The notes under the pieces: generated by a model
Databases searched by the model: none
What the model was told of the DNA's origin: nothing
What the model saw: only the letters and a program-made list of their open reading frames with translations
NCBI GenBank assembly: GCA_945883825.1
Contig: CAMCYF010000009.1
Location: 1 to 64,000, forward strand
DNA length: 64,000 bases
Source: Chitinophaga pinensis
GTDB lineage: Bacteria > Bacteroidota > Bacteroidia > Flavobacteriales_D > Crocinitomicaceae
Direction of reading: 5' to 3'
Made by a program: the position numbers and the translations under genes
Shown: in pieces, positions 18,800-29,788 of the stretch
Layout: each line of letters starts with the position of its first letter
Numbering within the stretch: the first letter of the stretch is position 1

Positions 18800-18815
18800 G
18801 CTTCAGAGCTTTTTT
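18798..18815 (+). terminator. Short hairpin plus T-run after FAD dehydrogenase gene
   Basis: AAGCT-TCAG-AGCTT followed by TTTT begins inside the stop codon. The stem has only 5 bp, so this is a weak candidate intrinsic terminator for the aspC-to-FAD run. Confidence 0.35.
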
Positions 18816-18908
18816 CGTAAAACAATCAACTGAAATTACTTACTATTTGAACTCAAAATTGTACCTTTATTGAAATTTAGGTCAAACTTGACTTACTATT
18901 TAAATAAA

Positions 18909-19496
18909 ATGGCGATTTATTCTTTTAATGGTTTTATTCCTGTTGTCAAAGCATCTAGTTTTGTTCATCCAAACGCTACGGTTACTGGAAATGTACTTAT
19001 TGGCGAAAATGTTTACATTGGCCCAGGAGCTGCTATTCGAGGAGATTGGGGACAGATAATCATAGAAGATGGCTGTAATGTTCAAGAAAATTGCACAATA
19101 CACATGTTTCCTGGGACAACTGTTCTTCTTGAGAAAGGTTCACATGTTGGACACGGAGCAATTATTCATGGAGCAAGCTTAGGTGAAAATTGTTTAATCG
19201 GAATGAATTCCGTAATTATGGATGATGTTGTAATTGGAAAAGGTTCTATTGTCGCTGCCTTAACTTTTGTTTCTAGCAATACGATAATTCCAGAAAGAAG
19301 CTTGGTTGTAGGAAATCCTGGAAAAGTAATAAAACAAGTGAGTGATGAAATGCTTGCATGGAAAACAGAAGGGACAAAATATTACCAGAAATTACCAAAA
19401 GATTGTCAAAATACTTTAATTGCTTGCGAAGCATTAACAGAAATTGAAGCGAATCGTCCAATGCAACAAAAAGATTACTTTAAATTCTCTAAATAA
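18909..19496 (+). CDS. Gamma-carbonic anhydrase/PaaY-like hexapeptide-repeat protein
   Basis: The 195-residue left-handed beta-helix protein shows a series of hexapeptide repeats (VTGNVLIGENVYIGPGAAIR, GDWGQIIIEDGCNVQENC). The gamma-carbonic-anhydrase histidines are visible in CTIHMF and VGHGAIIHGA. The ending MLAWKTEGTKYYQKLPKDC resembles PaaY, which acts as a thioesterase or carbonic anhydrase. I start at the ATG at 18909; an in-frame TTG at 18870 adds 13 residues that do not fit the family. It has its own upstream region (TACCTTTA at 18862). Confidence 0.88.
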   Translation: MAIYSFNGFIPVVKASSFVHPNATVTGNVLIGENVYIGPGAAIRGDWGQIIIEDGCNVQENCTIHMFPGTTVLLEKGSHVGHGAIIHGASLGENCLIGMNSVIMDDVVIGKGSIVAALTFVSSNTIIPERSLVVGNPGKVIKQVSDEMLAWKTEGTKYYQKLPKDCQNTLIACEALTEIEANRPMQQKDYFKFSK

Positions 19497-19530
19497 GTTT
19501 ATAATTAGTTACTTTTTAATAAAAAAAACC

Positions 19531-21894
19531 ATGAAAAAAACGAGTACAATTTTATTTTTTATGATCATTTCTGTATTTTACAGTTTTGGTCAATGTCCAG
19601 TGAATCAGTCTGAATTAACAATCACAATTGTTCCAGATAATTATCCAGCGGAATCAACATGGAAAGTATTTGTAAATAATATTCAAATTGCCAATGGAAC
19701 TACAAACAATGACACACTTTGTGTTGATTCTTCTGCTTGTATTCGTTTCGAAATGTATGATTCTTATGGTGATGGAATCTGCTGTGGCTATGGAAATGGT
19801 TCTTTTAATGTTCAATTAGAGGGCCTTACTGTTGCTTCAGGTGGACAATTTAGCACTATTTCATCACATACTTTTAATTGCCCCCAAGGCTCTGCGTGTA
19901 ACAATCCAATTCCTATTACTTCCGGAAGTTTTACAGCCCCTTATCCAAACACATTTTATTCATTCACACCTTCTTTAAGTGGAATGTATTCCATTTCAAC
20001 CTGCGACTTAAATACTTGTAATACAAAATTATGGGTTTATGAATCTTGTAATTCCTACGTTTATAATGTAGATAATACTGGAACTATATTTTACAATGAC
20101 GACAACACTATTTGTGGAAACTTAGCTGATATTAATGCAATTTTAATCGCCGGAACAACTTACATTATTAAAGTTGGGATTAATGAAGCTACTACCTGTT
20201 CTACACCCCTTGGTTTTTCAATCATATACGATGGACCCATTATTGGCTGTATGGACCCTCTAGCTTGTAATTACAATCCAAATGCAACAGTTTCAGATAG
20301 TAGCTGTGTATATTATCCAAGCCCTGATTGTTTAGGTCCTGATTTAATTATACTGCAAGATGTTATTCTAAACTCTCTTGAAATAAGAGAAGAACAGGCA
20401 ACGAATTGTCAAGTTGTAGAAGGTTGTATGACGGGCTACGGCCAACGAACTGTTTTAGCTTTTACTACCTGGATAAAAAATATTGGTGACATTGATTATT
20501 ACGTAGGAAATCCAACTGCAAATCCAACTCAATTCACTTTTGGTAACTGCCATGGCCACGCACACTATGAAGGTTATGCAGATTATATTTTATACAGGAA
20601 TGATGGACAAAATATTCCAATAGGACATAAAAATGGATTTTGTGTAATGGATTTAGAATGCAATGATGGAGGCAGTGGCCAATATGGATGTTCAAATATG
20701 GGGATTTCAAAACAATGTGGAGATATTTATAGCAGTGGGCTAGAATGTCAATGGATTGATATTACAGATGTTGATACTGCTGAATATATCTTAGCTATCA
20801 AAGTAAATTGGGATCAATCTCCTGATGCTTTGGGACATTTTGAAACGAATTATGCAAATAATTGGGCGCAAGTTTGTCTTCGTATAACAATGAATAGTGC
20901 CGGAGAAAAAGGGTACGAGATTCTTCCAAATTGTCAGCCTTATGTTGATTGTGCCGGAACAGCTTATGGTAATGCAGTAATTGACTGTCAAGGAAATTGC
21001 AATGGAACTGCACTTCGCGGAGATTTAAATAACAATAGTATTCTTGAAACTAACGACGTAGTTTCATACTTACAACATAGCGTAAATCTTGATTTAAATG
21101 CGCAATCGTGTAATGATTTATCTGCAGATAATACAATTAATGTATGGGATGCCGGATTATTATCCAATTGTATTTCGAATGGGGCAACAAATAATTCTGA
21201 ATGTACATTCCCAAATACTGTTCAAAATCCGAGTCAAGTAGTTACATTTTCTAATGAAGGTGTCTATACGCAGTTTGCAAATCCCTCAGTAGGATATATG
21301 GATATCTCAATTTTAAACTCAATCACAAAAGTTACAGGCTATCAATTTGCTATAAATGGTGCAACAATTTCTGGAGTATCAAGTTTAATTAATCCTCTTA
21401 CTTATCCAGTTCAATTAGAATACAGTTCAATAAATGGCCAAGTAGCTGGATTATCACTTATTGATAGTATGATTCCAAAACATACAACCTTAACACCATT
21501 TATCCGTGTATTTCTTGAAAACATTACTTCAGATTCTTTAATCTGTTTGTCACTAAATGCAGCAGCCTTAAACAATGTATATGAACCAGTTACTATAAAT
21601 GTTTTAAATCCTTGCTCAGGTTCACTTGGTGTTTTAGAAAATCTAAATCCAAGTGATTTTATGATTTATCCAAATCCATCCAATCAAGCTCTAAATATTT
21701 CATATATTGGTCAAAATGAAAAAATTGACTTAAGGATTTTTGATGCTTTAGGAAATGAAATCTATAAAGACAAACTTAATTTTAATTCACAAATTCATAC
21801 CATAAATACTGAAACCCTTAGTAATGGCGTATATTACATGCAGCTATCTAATAAATTTGGGGATTTAAGAAAGAGTTTTACAATTGTTCATTAA
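19531..21894 (+). CDS. Secreted lysyl oxidase-domain protein with dockerin-like segment and T9SS sorting domain
   Basis: The protein has 787 residues from the ATG at 19531, chosen because a signal peptide (MKKTSTILFFMIISVFYSFG) follows directly. In order: an N-terminal beta domain with YGDGICCGYG, a CMDPLACNYNPNA motif, and a lysyl oxidase domain (~residues 270-470). Then comes a dockerin-like pair of calcium loops (GDLNNNSILETNDV, SADNTINVWDAG), a beta-rich cohesin-like region, and a type A sorting domain (MIYPNPSNQ...GVYYMQLSN). In the lysyl oxidase domain the copper ligands are H341, H343 and H345 (CHGHAHY). The cofactor-forming pair is K367 (GHKNGFC) and Y400, followed by CQWIDITDV as in animal enzymes. 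An amine oxidase activity at the cell surface or outside is inferred. Confidence 0.92.
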   Translation: MKKTSTILFFMIISVFYSFGQCPVNQSELTITIVPDNYPAESTWKVFVNNIQIANGTTNNDTLCVDSSACIRFEMYDSYGDGICCGYGNGSFNVQLEGLTVASGGQFSTISSHTFNCPQGSACNNPIPITSGSFTAPYPNTFYSFTPSLSGMYSISTCDLNTCNTKLWVYESCNSYVYNVDNTGTIFYNDDNTICGNLADINAILIAGTTYIIKVGINEATTCSTPLGFSIIYDGPIIGCMDPLACNYNPNATVSDSSCVYYPSPDCLGPDLIILQDVILNSLEIREEQATNCQVVEGCMTGYGQRTVLAFTTWIKNIGDIDYYVGNPTANPTQFTFGNCHGHAHYEGYADYILYRNDGQNIPIGHKNGFCVMDLECNDGGSGQYGCSNMGISKQCGDIYSSGLECQWIDITDVDTAEYILAIKVNWDQSPDALGHFETNYANNWAQVCLRITMNSAGEKGYEILPNCQPYVDCAGTAYGNAVIDCQGNCNGTALRGDLNNNSILETNDVVSYLQHSVNLDLNAQSCNDLSADNTINVWDAGLLSNCISNGATNNSECTFPNTVQNPSQVVTFSNEGVYTQFANPSVGYMDISILNSITKVTGYQFAINGATISGVSSLINPLTYPVQLEYSSINGQVAGLSLIDSMIPKHTTLTPFIRVFLENITSDSLICLSLNAAALNNVYEPVTINVLNPCSGSLGVLENLNPSDFMIYPNPSNQALNISYIGQNEKIDLRIFDALGNEIYKDKLNFNSQIHTINTETLSNGVYYMQLSNKFGDLRKSFTIVH

Positions 21895-21918
21895 TCTTTG
21901 ATTATTCGTTACTTATAA

Positions 21919-21950
21919 TTGTCTCTAATAAGAAGAATTAATTAACTTTG
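21919..21950 (+). promoter_or_regulatory. Promoter of the pyrG-yidC run (TTG-N21-TAACTTTG)
   Basis: TTG at 21919 and TAACTTTG at 21943-21950 are separated by 21 nt and match the flavobacterial -33/-7 pattern. The pyrG ATG lies 25 nt further on. Confidence 0.6.
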
Positions 21951-21960
21951 CTCCCCGTAG

Positions 21961-23591
<1,631 letters not shown>

Positions 23592-23592
<1 letters not shown>

Positions 23593-25427
23593 TGGATCGC
23601 AATACCTTAACAGGTTTAGTCTTAATTGGATTAGTCTTAACAATTTTCTCAATTATAAACCAACCTTCAGAAGAAGATTTGAAGAAAGCAAAAATAGAAG
23701 CAGCGCAAAAAACAGAGCGAGAAGTCAAAGAGAAGAAAAGTGAAACGCTTAGAAAGTCAGCGATAAAAACCTCTACTAAGAAAGCTGGGAATCTTGCTAA
23801 AGTTGTTGCTAAAGGAGAGATTATTCGACTAGAAAATGAAAAACTAATCATTGACTTTAATACCAAAGGTGGCATAGTTGCTGCAGTTTATTTAAAAGAA
23901 TATAAGTCATATGATGATTTTTCTAAAAAGAAAGACAAGCCAATTTGTCTTTTTAGAGATGGTGATGCGCATAACCAACTTGTATTCCCATTTAAAAACC
24001 AAAAGATATATACAAAGAATTATCTATTTGATGTTTCACAGAAAACTGACAATAAAATTGTCTTTGAAATGGGAATTGATGGTGGAACAATTATTCAAAC
24101 CTATCAGTTAAAAGCAAATAAATTTGACTTAGATTATACAATTCAAGCCAAGGGATTAGAAAATATCAGTAAAGAAAATATCCTATTAAATTGGAAAACA
24201 GCATTTCGTAAAACAGAACGCTTGTTTAGTGAACAAAGAAGAGTTTCTACAATCTGCTACAATCAAAAAAATGAGGGATTCTCCTATCTTAGTGAAACTG
24301 CTGAGGATTATCTAGAGGCTGAGGATGCACTAGAGTGGGTTGCATATAAACAAAGCTATTTCTCATCAATTCTTCAACCCAAAGAAGGTTTTGAAAAAAT
24401 TGGTTCAAAAATGAGTGTCAAAACCTACAAAGAAGGGAGTGAAAAAAATTGGTCGCATTTAAAGGATTATAATTCTACACTTGATCTAAATTTTAAAGGT
24501 GATAAAGCGTCTTTCTCTTGGTATTTTGGACCAAATGACTACCAATTATTAAACTCGTATAAATCAGATTACGATGAAATTTTAAACTTTGGTTGGGGGC
24601 TTTTTAGATGGATTAATTTATATGCCGTTCAACCTATTTTTACCTTATTAGTAAACACAAAAATTGGAATGGGGATTGCAATTCTAATTTTAACGCTGGT
24701 ACTTAAATTAATTCTAATGCCGATCCAATGGAAGATGTTTGTAAGCTCAGTAAAAATGAAGATTCTAAAACCTGAAGTAGATGAATTAAATGCAAAATAT
24801 CCGAAAAAGGATGATGCTATGAAAAAACAGATGGAAATGATGACTTTGTACAAAGAATCTGGGGCAAGCCCACTAGCAGGTTGTATTCCTATGTTAATTC
24901 AAATGCCAATTTTACTTGCAGTTTTCCGCTTTTTTCCGGCAGCTTTCGAATTGCGACAACGACCCTTTTTATGGGCAGAAGATTTATCTTCCTATGACTC
25001 TATTTTTGAAATTGGATTCAATATTTGGCCATACGGAGATCACGTTAGTTTATTTACCCTACTGATGGCTGGTACAACTTTGGTTTATACAGTGATGAAT
25101 AGTGGTAACATGCAACAGCCGCAACAACCTGGAATGCCAAACATGAAAGTGATCATGTATATTTTTCCAATCATGATGATCTTCTTCTTTAATAATTACT
25201 CTGCAGGATTAAGCTACTATTATTTTATTTCTACTTTAATTTCTATCCTAATGATGTTGGTGATTAAGAAGTTTTTTGTTGATGAAGATAAATTGCGTAT
25301 AAAAATGGCAAATAGAAAAACTCAAAATGCCAGCGGTGTTAAAGAAAAAAAGAAATCTCGTTTCCAAGAAAAACTAGAGGAAATGCAGAGAAAACAACAA
25401 GAAATGTTAAAAAACAGAAATAAATAG
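23592..25427 (+). CDS. yidC: Membrane protein insertase YidC
   Basis: The 611-residue protein has the Gram-negative YidC layout: an N-terminal membrane anchor (TGLVLIGLVLTIFSII), a large periplasmic beta domain (residues ~75-340), and a C-terminal insertase core. The core includes GMGIAILILTLVLKLILMP, PLAGCIPMLIQMPILLAVFR and paired helices ending VMYIFPIMMIFFFNNYSAGL. The basic tail (KEKKKSRFQEKLEEMQRKQQ) can contact ribosomes. YidC inserts inner-membrane proteins alone or with SecYEG. It is coupled to pyrG and lies 3 bp before the transaldolase-like gene. Confidence 0.97.
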
Positions 25428-25430
25428 ACT

Positions 25431-26087
25431 ATGAGATTTTTTATAGATACTGCAAATTTAAAGGAGATTAAGGAAGCAAATGATCTTGGTATCCTCGATG
25501 GCGTGACAACAAATCCTTCATTGATGGCAAAAGAAGGTATTACAGGAGCACAAAATATCCTAAATCATTACCTTGCTATTTGTGAGATTGTTGATGGACC
25601 TGTGAGCGCTGAAGTAATCGCTACTGATTTTGACGGAATGATTCGTGAAGGAGAGCAATTAGCAGCTTTACACAAAAATATCGTGGTGAAAATACCAATG
25701 ATTTTAGAGGGAATCAAAGCGATTAAATATTTTTCTGCTAAAAATATCCGTACTAACTGTACCTTGGTTTTTTCTGCTGGACAAGCATTATTGGCAGCAA
25801 AAGCAGGTGCAACTTATATTTCTCCATTTCTTGGTCGCTTAGATGATGTTTCAACAGATGGAATTTCGCTGATAGCTCAAATTCGTTTGATTTACGATAA
25901 TTATGCTTTCGATACTGCAATTCTTGCTGCATCTGTTCGCCACCCAATGCACATTATAAATTGTGCAGAAATTGGAGCAGATGTTATGACTGGCCCTTTG
26001 AGTGCTATAAAAGCACTGGCAAAGCATCCTCTTACTGATTTAGGCTTACAGCAATTTCTTGCAGACTACGCAAAAGGCAATAAATAA
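25431..26087 (+). CDS. fsa: Fructose-6-phosphate aldolase / small transaldolase
   Basis: The 218-residue TIM-barrel enzyme matches the short transaldolase family: [31 protein letters not shown], the NIVVKIPM strand with the Schiff-base lysine, [19 protein letters not shown], and [10 protein letters not shown]. Members act as fructose-6-phosphate aldolases or as transaldolases in the non-oxidative pentose phosphate pathway. Sequence alone does not separate the two. It sits 3 bp after yidC and 3 bp before the DUF4268 gene. Confidence 0.9.
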   Translation: MRFFIDTANLKEIKEANDLGILDGVTTNPSLMAKEGITGAQNILNHYLAICEIVDGPVSAEVIATDFDGMIREGEQLAALHKNIVVKIPMILEGIKAIKYFSAKNIRTNCTLVFSAGQALLAAKAGATYISPFLGRLDDVSTDGISLIAQIRLIYDNYAFDTAILAASVRHPMHIINCAEIGADVMTGPLSAIKALAKHPLTDLGLQQFLADYAKGNK

Positions 26088-26090
26088 GAC

Positions 26091-26555
26091 ATGCTACCCA
26101 AAGCAGATAAAAAAGAACGCAACGAACTTTTTTGGGCTGGCTTTAAAGAAGTTATGCGCCGAAGAATGTCTAGCTCTGGAAAACGCATTAATTGGATAAA
26201 TTATCCCACACAAGTTAAAAATACCTACATCCGCTTAATTTGTGATGGAAAACTTACAGCTTTATGTTACGACATTCAATTTAAAGATCCAGCTATTAAA
26301 GCTATATTTTGGGAGCAATTAGGTGAACTAAAGAAAGTGATGGAAGCAAAAATGAAGTATCCAACACAATGGACGGAACGCTTTTTTACAGAAGAAGGGC
26401 TAGAGATTTCAAGGATTTCATGGGAACTAGATGGATTTAACTTTTATAAGGATGAAGACTGGAAGGAAATACATAAATTTTTTAAACTTCGCTTAAGTGA
26501 ATTTGACGAATTTTACCAAGAATTTAAAGACATTCTTATCACTTTGGTCGATTAA
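26091..26555 (+). CDS. DUF4268 domain protein
   Basis: The 154-residue soluble protein matches DUF4268: FWAGFKEVMRRRMSSSGKRINW, YDIQFKDPAIKAIFWEQL and a C-terminal FYQEFKDILITLVD. This domain is common in Bacteroidota as a stand-alone protein and occurs at the C-terminus of some nuclease-like proteins elsewhere. No function is established. It is in the middle of the pyrG-to-HD run, 3 bp after the aldolase gene. Confidence 0.8.
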   Translation: MLPKADKKERNELFWAGFKEVMRRRMSSSGKRINWINYPTQVKNTYIRLICDGKLTALCYDIQFKDPAIKAIFWEQLGELKKVMEAKMKYPTQWTERFFTEEGLEISRISWELDGFNFYKDEDWKEIHKFFKLRLSEFDEFYQEFKDILITLVD

Positions 26556-26570
26556 TCGTAAATTTGAGCT

Positions 26571-27368
26571 ATGAAATTAATCTTTACTTGTTGCCTATTT
26601 TTTTTATCTGTTGAAATATTCGCACAATCTTACATTTTAGATACTGACTTCCAACTTGGAATTCCAACAAATTATTCAATAGTTGATAATGATTTTAATG
26701 CTCCAAACAGTCAAGTTGCAAATTTTACAAGTGCATGGATTGGAATAGTTGACCCAGAAGATTCAACAAATAAAGTCGCTGCAGCAACATCTTTTTTTTC
26801 AATTGAAGATACCGCAAGTCGTTGGCTAATTACGCCTGCACTTTCTCTTTCTTCGTTTGGAAATTTTATTTCATGGAAAGCAAAATCACACGACCCTTCT
26901 TTTCCAGATAATTACATGGTCTTAGTTTCTTCAACTGATAATCAAATTAGTAGTTTTACGGACACTATTGGAGATATTGAACAAGAGAATTTTGAGTGGA
27001 CAGAAAGAGAGGTGAATCTTAGTGAAAATGGATACAACAGCCAAACTATCTATGTTGCTTTTGTAAATACCACATTTGATGGCTATATTCTTTATTTAGA
27101 TTCTGTTCAAGCTCGAATTGAAGATCCCGTGGGAAACATAGAACTTCAATCAAAAAGTGTTAAAATGTATCCAAATCCAACTAACGACTTTTGTACTATT
27201 TTAACTGAAAAACCTATAAAATCAATTACACTATTTGATTTTGAAGGGCGACTTATAACTACTATTGAAGAGCAAACAATTGATCTAAGAAATTACAAAA
27301 GCGGTATTTATTTCGTTACATTAAATATTGAAAATCAAATAATTAATAAGCGTATAGTAAAGCTTTAG
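26571..27368 (+). CDS. Secreted choice-of-anchor-J protein with T9SS sorting domain
   Basis: The 265-residue protein has a signal peptide (MKLIFTCCLFFLSVEIFA). A jelly-roll domain follows, of the choice-of-anchor J/cleaved-adhesin type (SRWLITPALSLSSFGNFISW, then SHDPSFPDNYMVLVSST). A type A sorting domain ends it (VKMYPNPTNDF, GRLITTIEEQ, KSGIYFVTLNIENQ). It should be exported by the T9SS and anchored at the surface. It is an unusual member of an otherwise housekeeping run, 15 bp after the DUF4268 gene and nearly touching the HD gene. Confidence 0.85.
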   Translation: MKLIFTCCLFFLSVEIFAQSYILDTDFQLGIPTNYSIVDNDFNAPNSQVANFTSAWIGIVDPEDSTNKVAAATSFFSIEDTASRWLITPALSLSSFGNFISWKAKSHDPSFPDNYMVLVSSTDNQISSFTDTIGDIEQENFEWTEREVNLSENGYNSQTIYVAFVNTTFDGYILYLDSVQARIEDPVGNIELQSKSVKMYPNPTNDFCTILTEKPIKSITLFDFEGRLITTIEEQTIDLRNYKSGIYFVTLNIENQIINKRIVKL

Positions 27369-27373
27369 TTTTG

Positions 27374-28021
27374 GTGAATAAGCTAATAGAAAAAGTTCAA
27401 AAACACATTCAAGAGCAATTTGAAACAATGGAAGGAAGCCACGATTGGTTCCACATTGAACGCGTATTAAAAATGGCGCAATACATTCAGTCAAAAGAAG
27501 GAGGCGACTTTGAATTAATTTCTTTAACTGCGCTTTTGCATGATATTGCAGATCATAAATACAACAATTATAATTTTGAAATAGGAGCTACTAAAGCTTT
27601 TGATCTTTTAATTTCAGAAGGTGCTAATCAAGAACTGGCAGAAAAAGTAGCAAGCTTAATAAATATCATTTCCTTTAAAGGAGGTGAAGTTAGTGATCAA
27701 GAAACAAGCTTAGAAGGTAAAATTGTGAGGGATGCAGATCGCTTAGATGCAATTGGTGCAATTGGCATTGCTAGAGCTTTTGCATATGGTGGAAGTAAAT
27801 CTCGACCTCTTTATAATCCTGATATTTCTCCAATAATGCACACATCAAAAGAAGAATATGCTAAGTCAAAAAGTCATACGGTGAATCATTTTTACGAGAA
27901 ACTACTTTTACTAAAAGACCGAATGGAAACTAATACCGCTAAAGAAATTGCAGATAAAAGACATGAAATTATGCTAAAGTTTTTAGACGAATTTCAGAAA
28001 GAATGGAATCTTACTGTTTAA
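27374..28021 (+). CDS. HD-domain phosphohydrolase (YedJ-like)
   Basis: The 215-residue metal-dependent phosphohydrolase shows the HD pattern: HDWFHIERVLKMAQ (first H), LTALLHDIADHKY (HD), and IVRDADRLDAIGAIGIARAF (the final D). This matches the YedJ-like subgroup of cytosolic HD proteins. The substrate is unknown. The start is GTG at 27374; an adjacent in-frame TTG at 27371 is also possible. It ends the pyrG run. Confidence 0.88.
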   Translation: MNKLIEKVQKHIQEQFETMEGSHDWFHIERVLKMAQYIQSKEGGDFELISLTALLHDIADHKYNNYNFEIGATKAFDLLISEGANQELAEKVASLINIISFKGGEVSDQETSLEGKIVRDADRLDAIGAIGIARAFAYGGSKSRPLYNPDISPIMHTSKEEYAKSKSHTVNHFYEKLLLLKDRMETNTAKEIADKRHEIMLKFLDEFQKEWNLTV

Positions 28022-28188
28022 ACTTATTTCTGTGTTTCTAAAAAACATATCCCGAACAAGATTTTCAAACTTATTAAACCTTTTTCAGAAACCCATATTA
28101 TTCCGTTTTCAGCTATTAAAAAAGGGGTGTTTATATAAAACTACTGCTCCTTTTTAAATCCAATTTTCTCACGCTGTTTTTGTGTAAT

Positions 28189-28656
28189 TTATTTTTTATC
28201 TTTTTGAATGAGGTAATTCAGAGCTTGATGAATATCACTGAATTTTTGATTGTATAGTATTTCTATCTCGTTTAATCTTATAATTAATTCTTGATTCGAA
28301 AGTGTAAATTTCTTTAATGCAATAAATGCCCTTACGATTTCTATACTTATCAATCTAGCTTTTATACTTTTTAAGACATTTGATAACATGGCAACACCAT
28401 GCTCGGTAAATGCAAACGGCAATGCAGAATTTGGGCGTTTTGTTTTTGATGTCATCACAATTTGTGATGACATATTTTCATATTCTTCTTTCGTTAATTG
28501 AAACATGAAATCACTCGGAAATAATTCTTTATTTCTTTTTACAGACTGATTTAATACTCGTGTCTCAACTTCATACAATTCTGCCAAATCCCTATCAAGC
28601 ATTATTTTCACACTCCTTACTGTATATATTTTTTGATTAATTATTGTTAATTCCAT
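28189..28656 (-). CDS. ORF6N-domain protein
   Basis: The 155-residue protein matches ORF6N: IINQKIYTVRSVKIMLDRDLAELYEVETRVLNQ, then RNKELFPSDFMFQLTKEEYE and LPFAFTEHGVAMLSNVLKS. ORF6N is related to phage KilA-N-type DNA-binding domains and is common in mobile elements and as isolated genes in Bacteroidota. A C-terminal helix (ELIIRLNEIEILYNQKF) may be coiled coil. It stands alone with about 170-185 bp of non-coding sequence on each side and no other phage genes. Function is unknown; a regulatory or residual mobile-element role is possible. Confidence 0.88.
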   Translation of the reverse strand: MELTIINQKIYTVRSVKIMLDRDLAELYEVETRVLNQSVKRNKELFPSDFMFQLTKEEYENMSSQIVMTSKTKRPNSALPFAFTEHGVAMLSNVLKSIKARLISIEIVRAFIALKKFTLSNQELIIRLNEIEILYNQKFSDIHQALNYLIQKDKK

Positions 28657-28843
28657 AACTTAATTTTTACTTTAAGTTAGTGAAATAGTTGATTTCAAAC
28701 AAGAAAAAGACTAAAATTTTGAGTTGTTATTAGTTGATTTTTAAAATTTTAAAAATTCTGAATTTTATCCGAAGTCTGTGTTTATATATCGTGCAATTCA
28801 TAGCGATATTTAATTGTTCTCTAGTTTAAAAAAGAATGGACGA

Positions 28844-29788
28844 TCACCATTTAATAGTTGGGTGATTTACAGAAAGTTTTTTTTCTTTCTGATCCATGAT
28901 AATTTTATTTTCGAGCACTTTTTTACTTTCAGGATAAAGCGGCACATGATTTCTTCCAAGTTTTATCTGTTTAACTTGCTCACAGACATCAACGATTTCT
29001 TTCGGCAGATACGTTTTACAAAAAAAGTTCCAAACATAGTCAATCGCTAATTCGTTTGGATGAATAAGGTCTTTTTTATAAAACCGATAATCTCTCAAAT
29101 CATCCATCACCAATTCATACGCAGAAAAATAAGAACAATTGTGATTTTTTGTTAATTCAGCAATTACTTGAATTAAACATGATTTACTACGATTATTTTC
29201 TACATATCCATCTTTCAAATGCCTAACTGGACTTACAGTAAATACAATTTGTAGATTGGAATTAAAATTTATTAAATCTCTTATTATCCCTTGCCAAAAG
29301 TCAACTAAATCCTTATAATTGGAAAGTTCTTTTTGGAAACTATTACCAGCTTGTTTGTGACAATTTGCTACAAGTTTAGCACTTTCTAAATGGCGATAAG
29401 CAAAGGCCGAACCAAAGGTAATAAAAAGAAATTTTGCCTTTCCTAATTTATCCTTCAAGGCTTCACGTTCAAGTAGTATTCGCTTCTTTAAATCATTTGA
29501 AGTTAATGCATAAATTTTTCCTGAACTGCCCCAATGAAAGAATAAATCGTCCTTTTTTATGCTTTCAACTTCCTTTTCTGAATAAATCGCATCCAAAAGT
29601 AATTGACCAAGAGGTCTTGGATGAAAGATCGTACCAAAGACATTGCTAGTTGCATCCAAACCGGATAAAATTGCCTGATTTCCAATTTCCTCAGAAAAAC
29701 AACTTCCTAGAAAGAGAATAGAATCACCAAAATTTATTTTAGTTTGACTTTCAATTACATCCATTGACAAGCGAAAGGAATCTTTCAT
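28844..29788 (-). CDS. GSCFA-family protein
   Basis: The 314-residue protein carries the eponymous motif LFLGSCFSEEIG near residue 25, then FGTIFHPRPLGQLL, LFITFGSAFAYRH and VFTVSPVRHLKDGY. It ends with HPNELAIDYVWNFF. The fold resembles SGNH/GDSL hydrolases (SxxxN..., DxxH near the end), so an esterase role is plausible but unproven. The ATG at 29788 shares a base with the recN stop (TGATG). A TTG one codon upstream is less likely. Confidence 0.9.
   Translation of the reverse strand: MKDSFRLSMDVIESQTKINFGDSILFLGSCFSEEIGNQAILSGLDATSNVFGTIFHPRPLGQLLLDAIYSEKEVESIKKDDLFFHWGSSGKIYALTSNDLKKRILLEREALKDKLGKAKFLFITFGSAFAYRHLESAKLVANCHKQAGNSFQKELSNYKDLVDFWQGIIRDLINFNSNLQIVFTVSPVRHLKDGYVENNRSKSCLIQVIAELTKNHNCSYFSAYELVMDDLRDYRFYKKDLIHPNELAIDYVWNFFCKTYLPKEIVDVCEQVKQIKLGRNHVPLYPESKKVLENKIIMDQKEKKLSVNHPTIKW

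Noticed and set aside
28022-28188. Terminator or small RNA between HD and ORF6N genes
   Set aside because: AT-rich sequence without a convincing hairpin or promoter.
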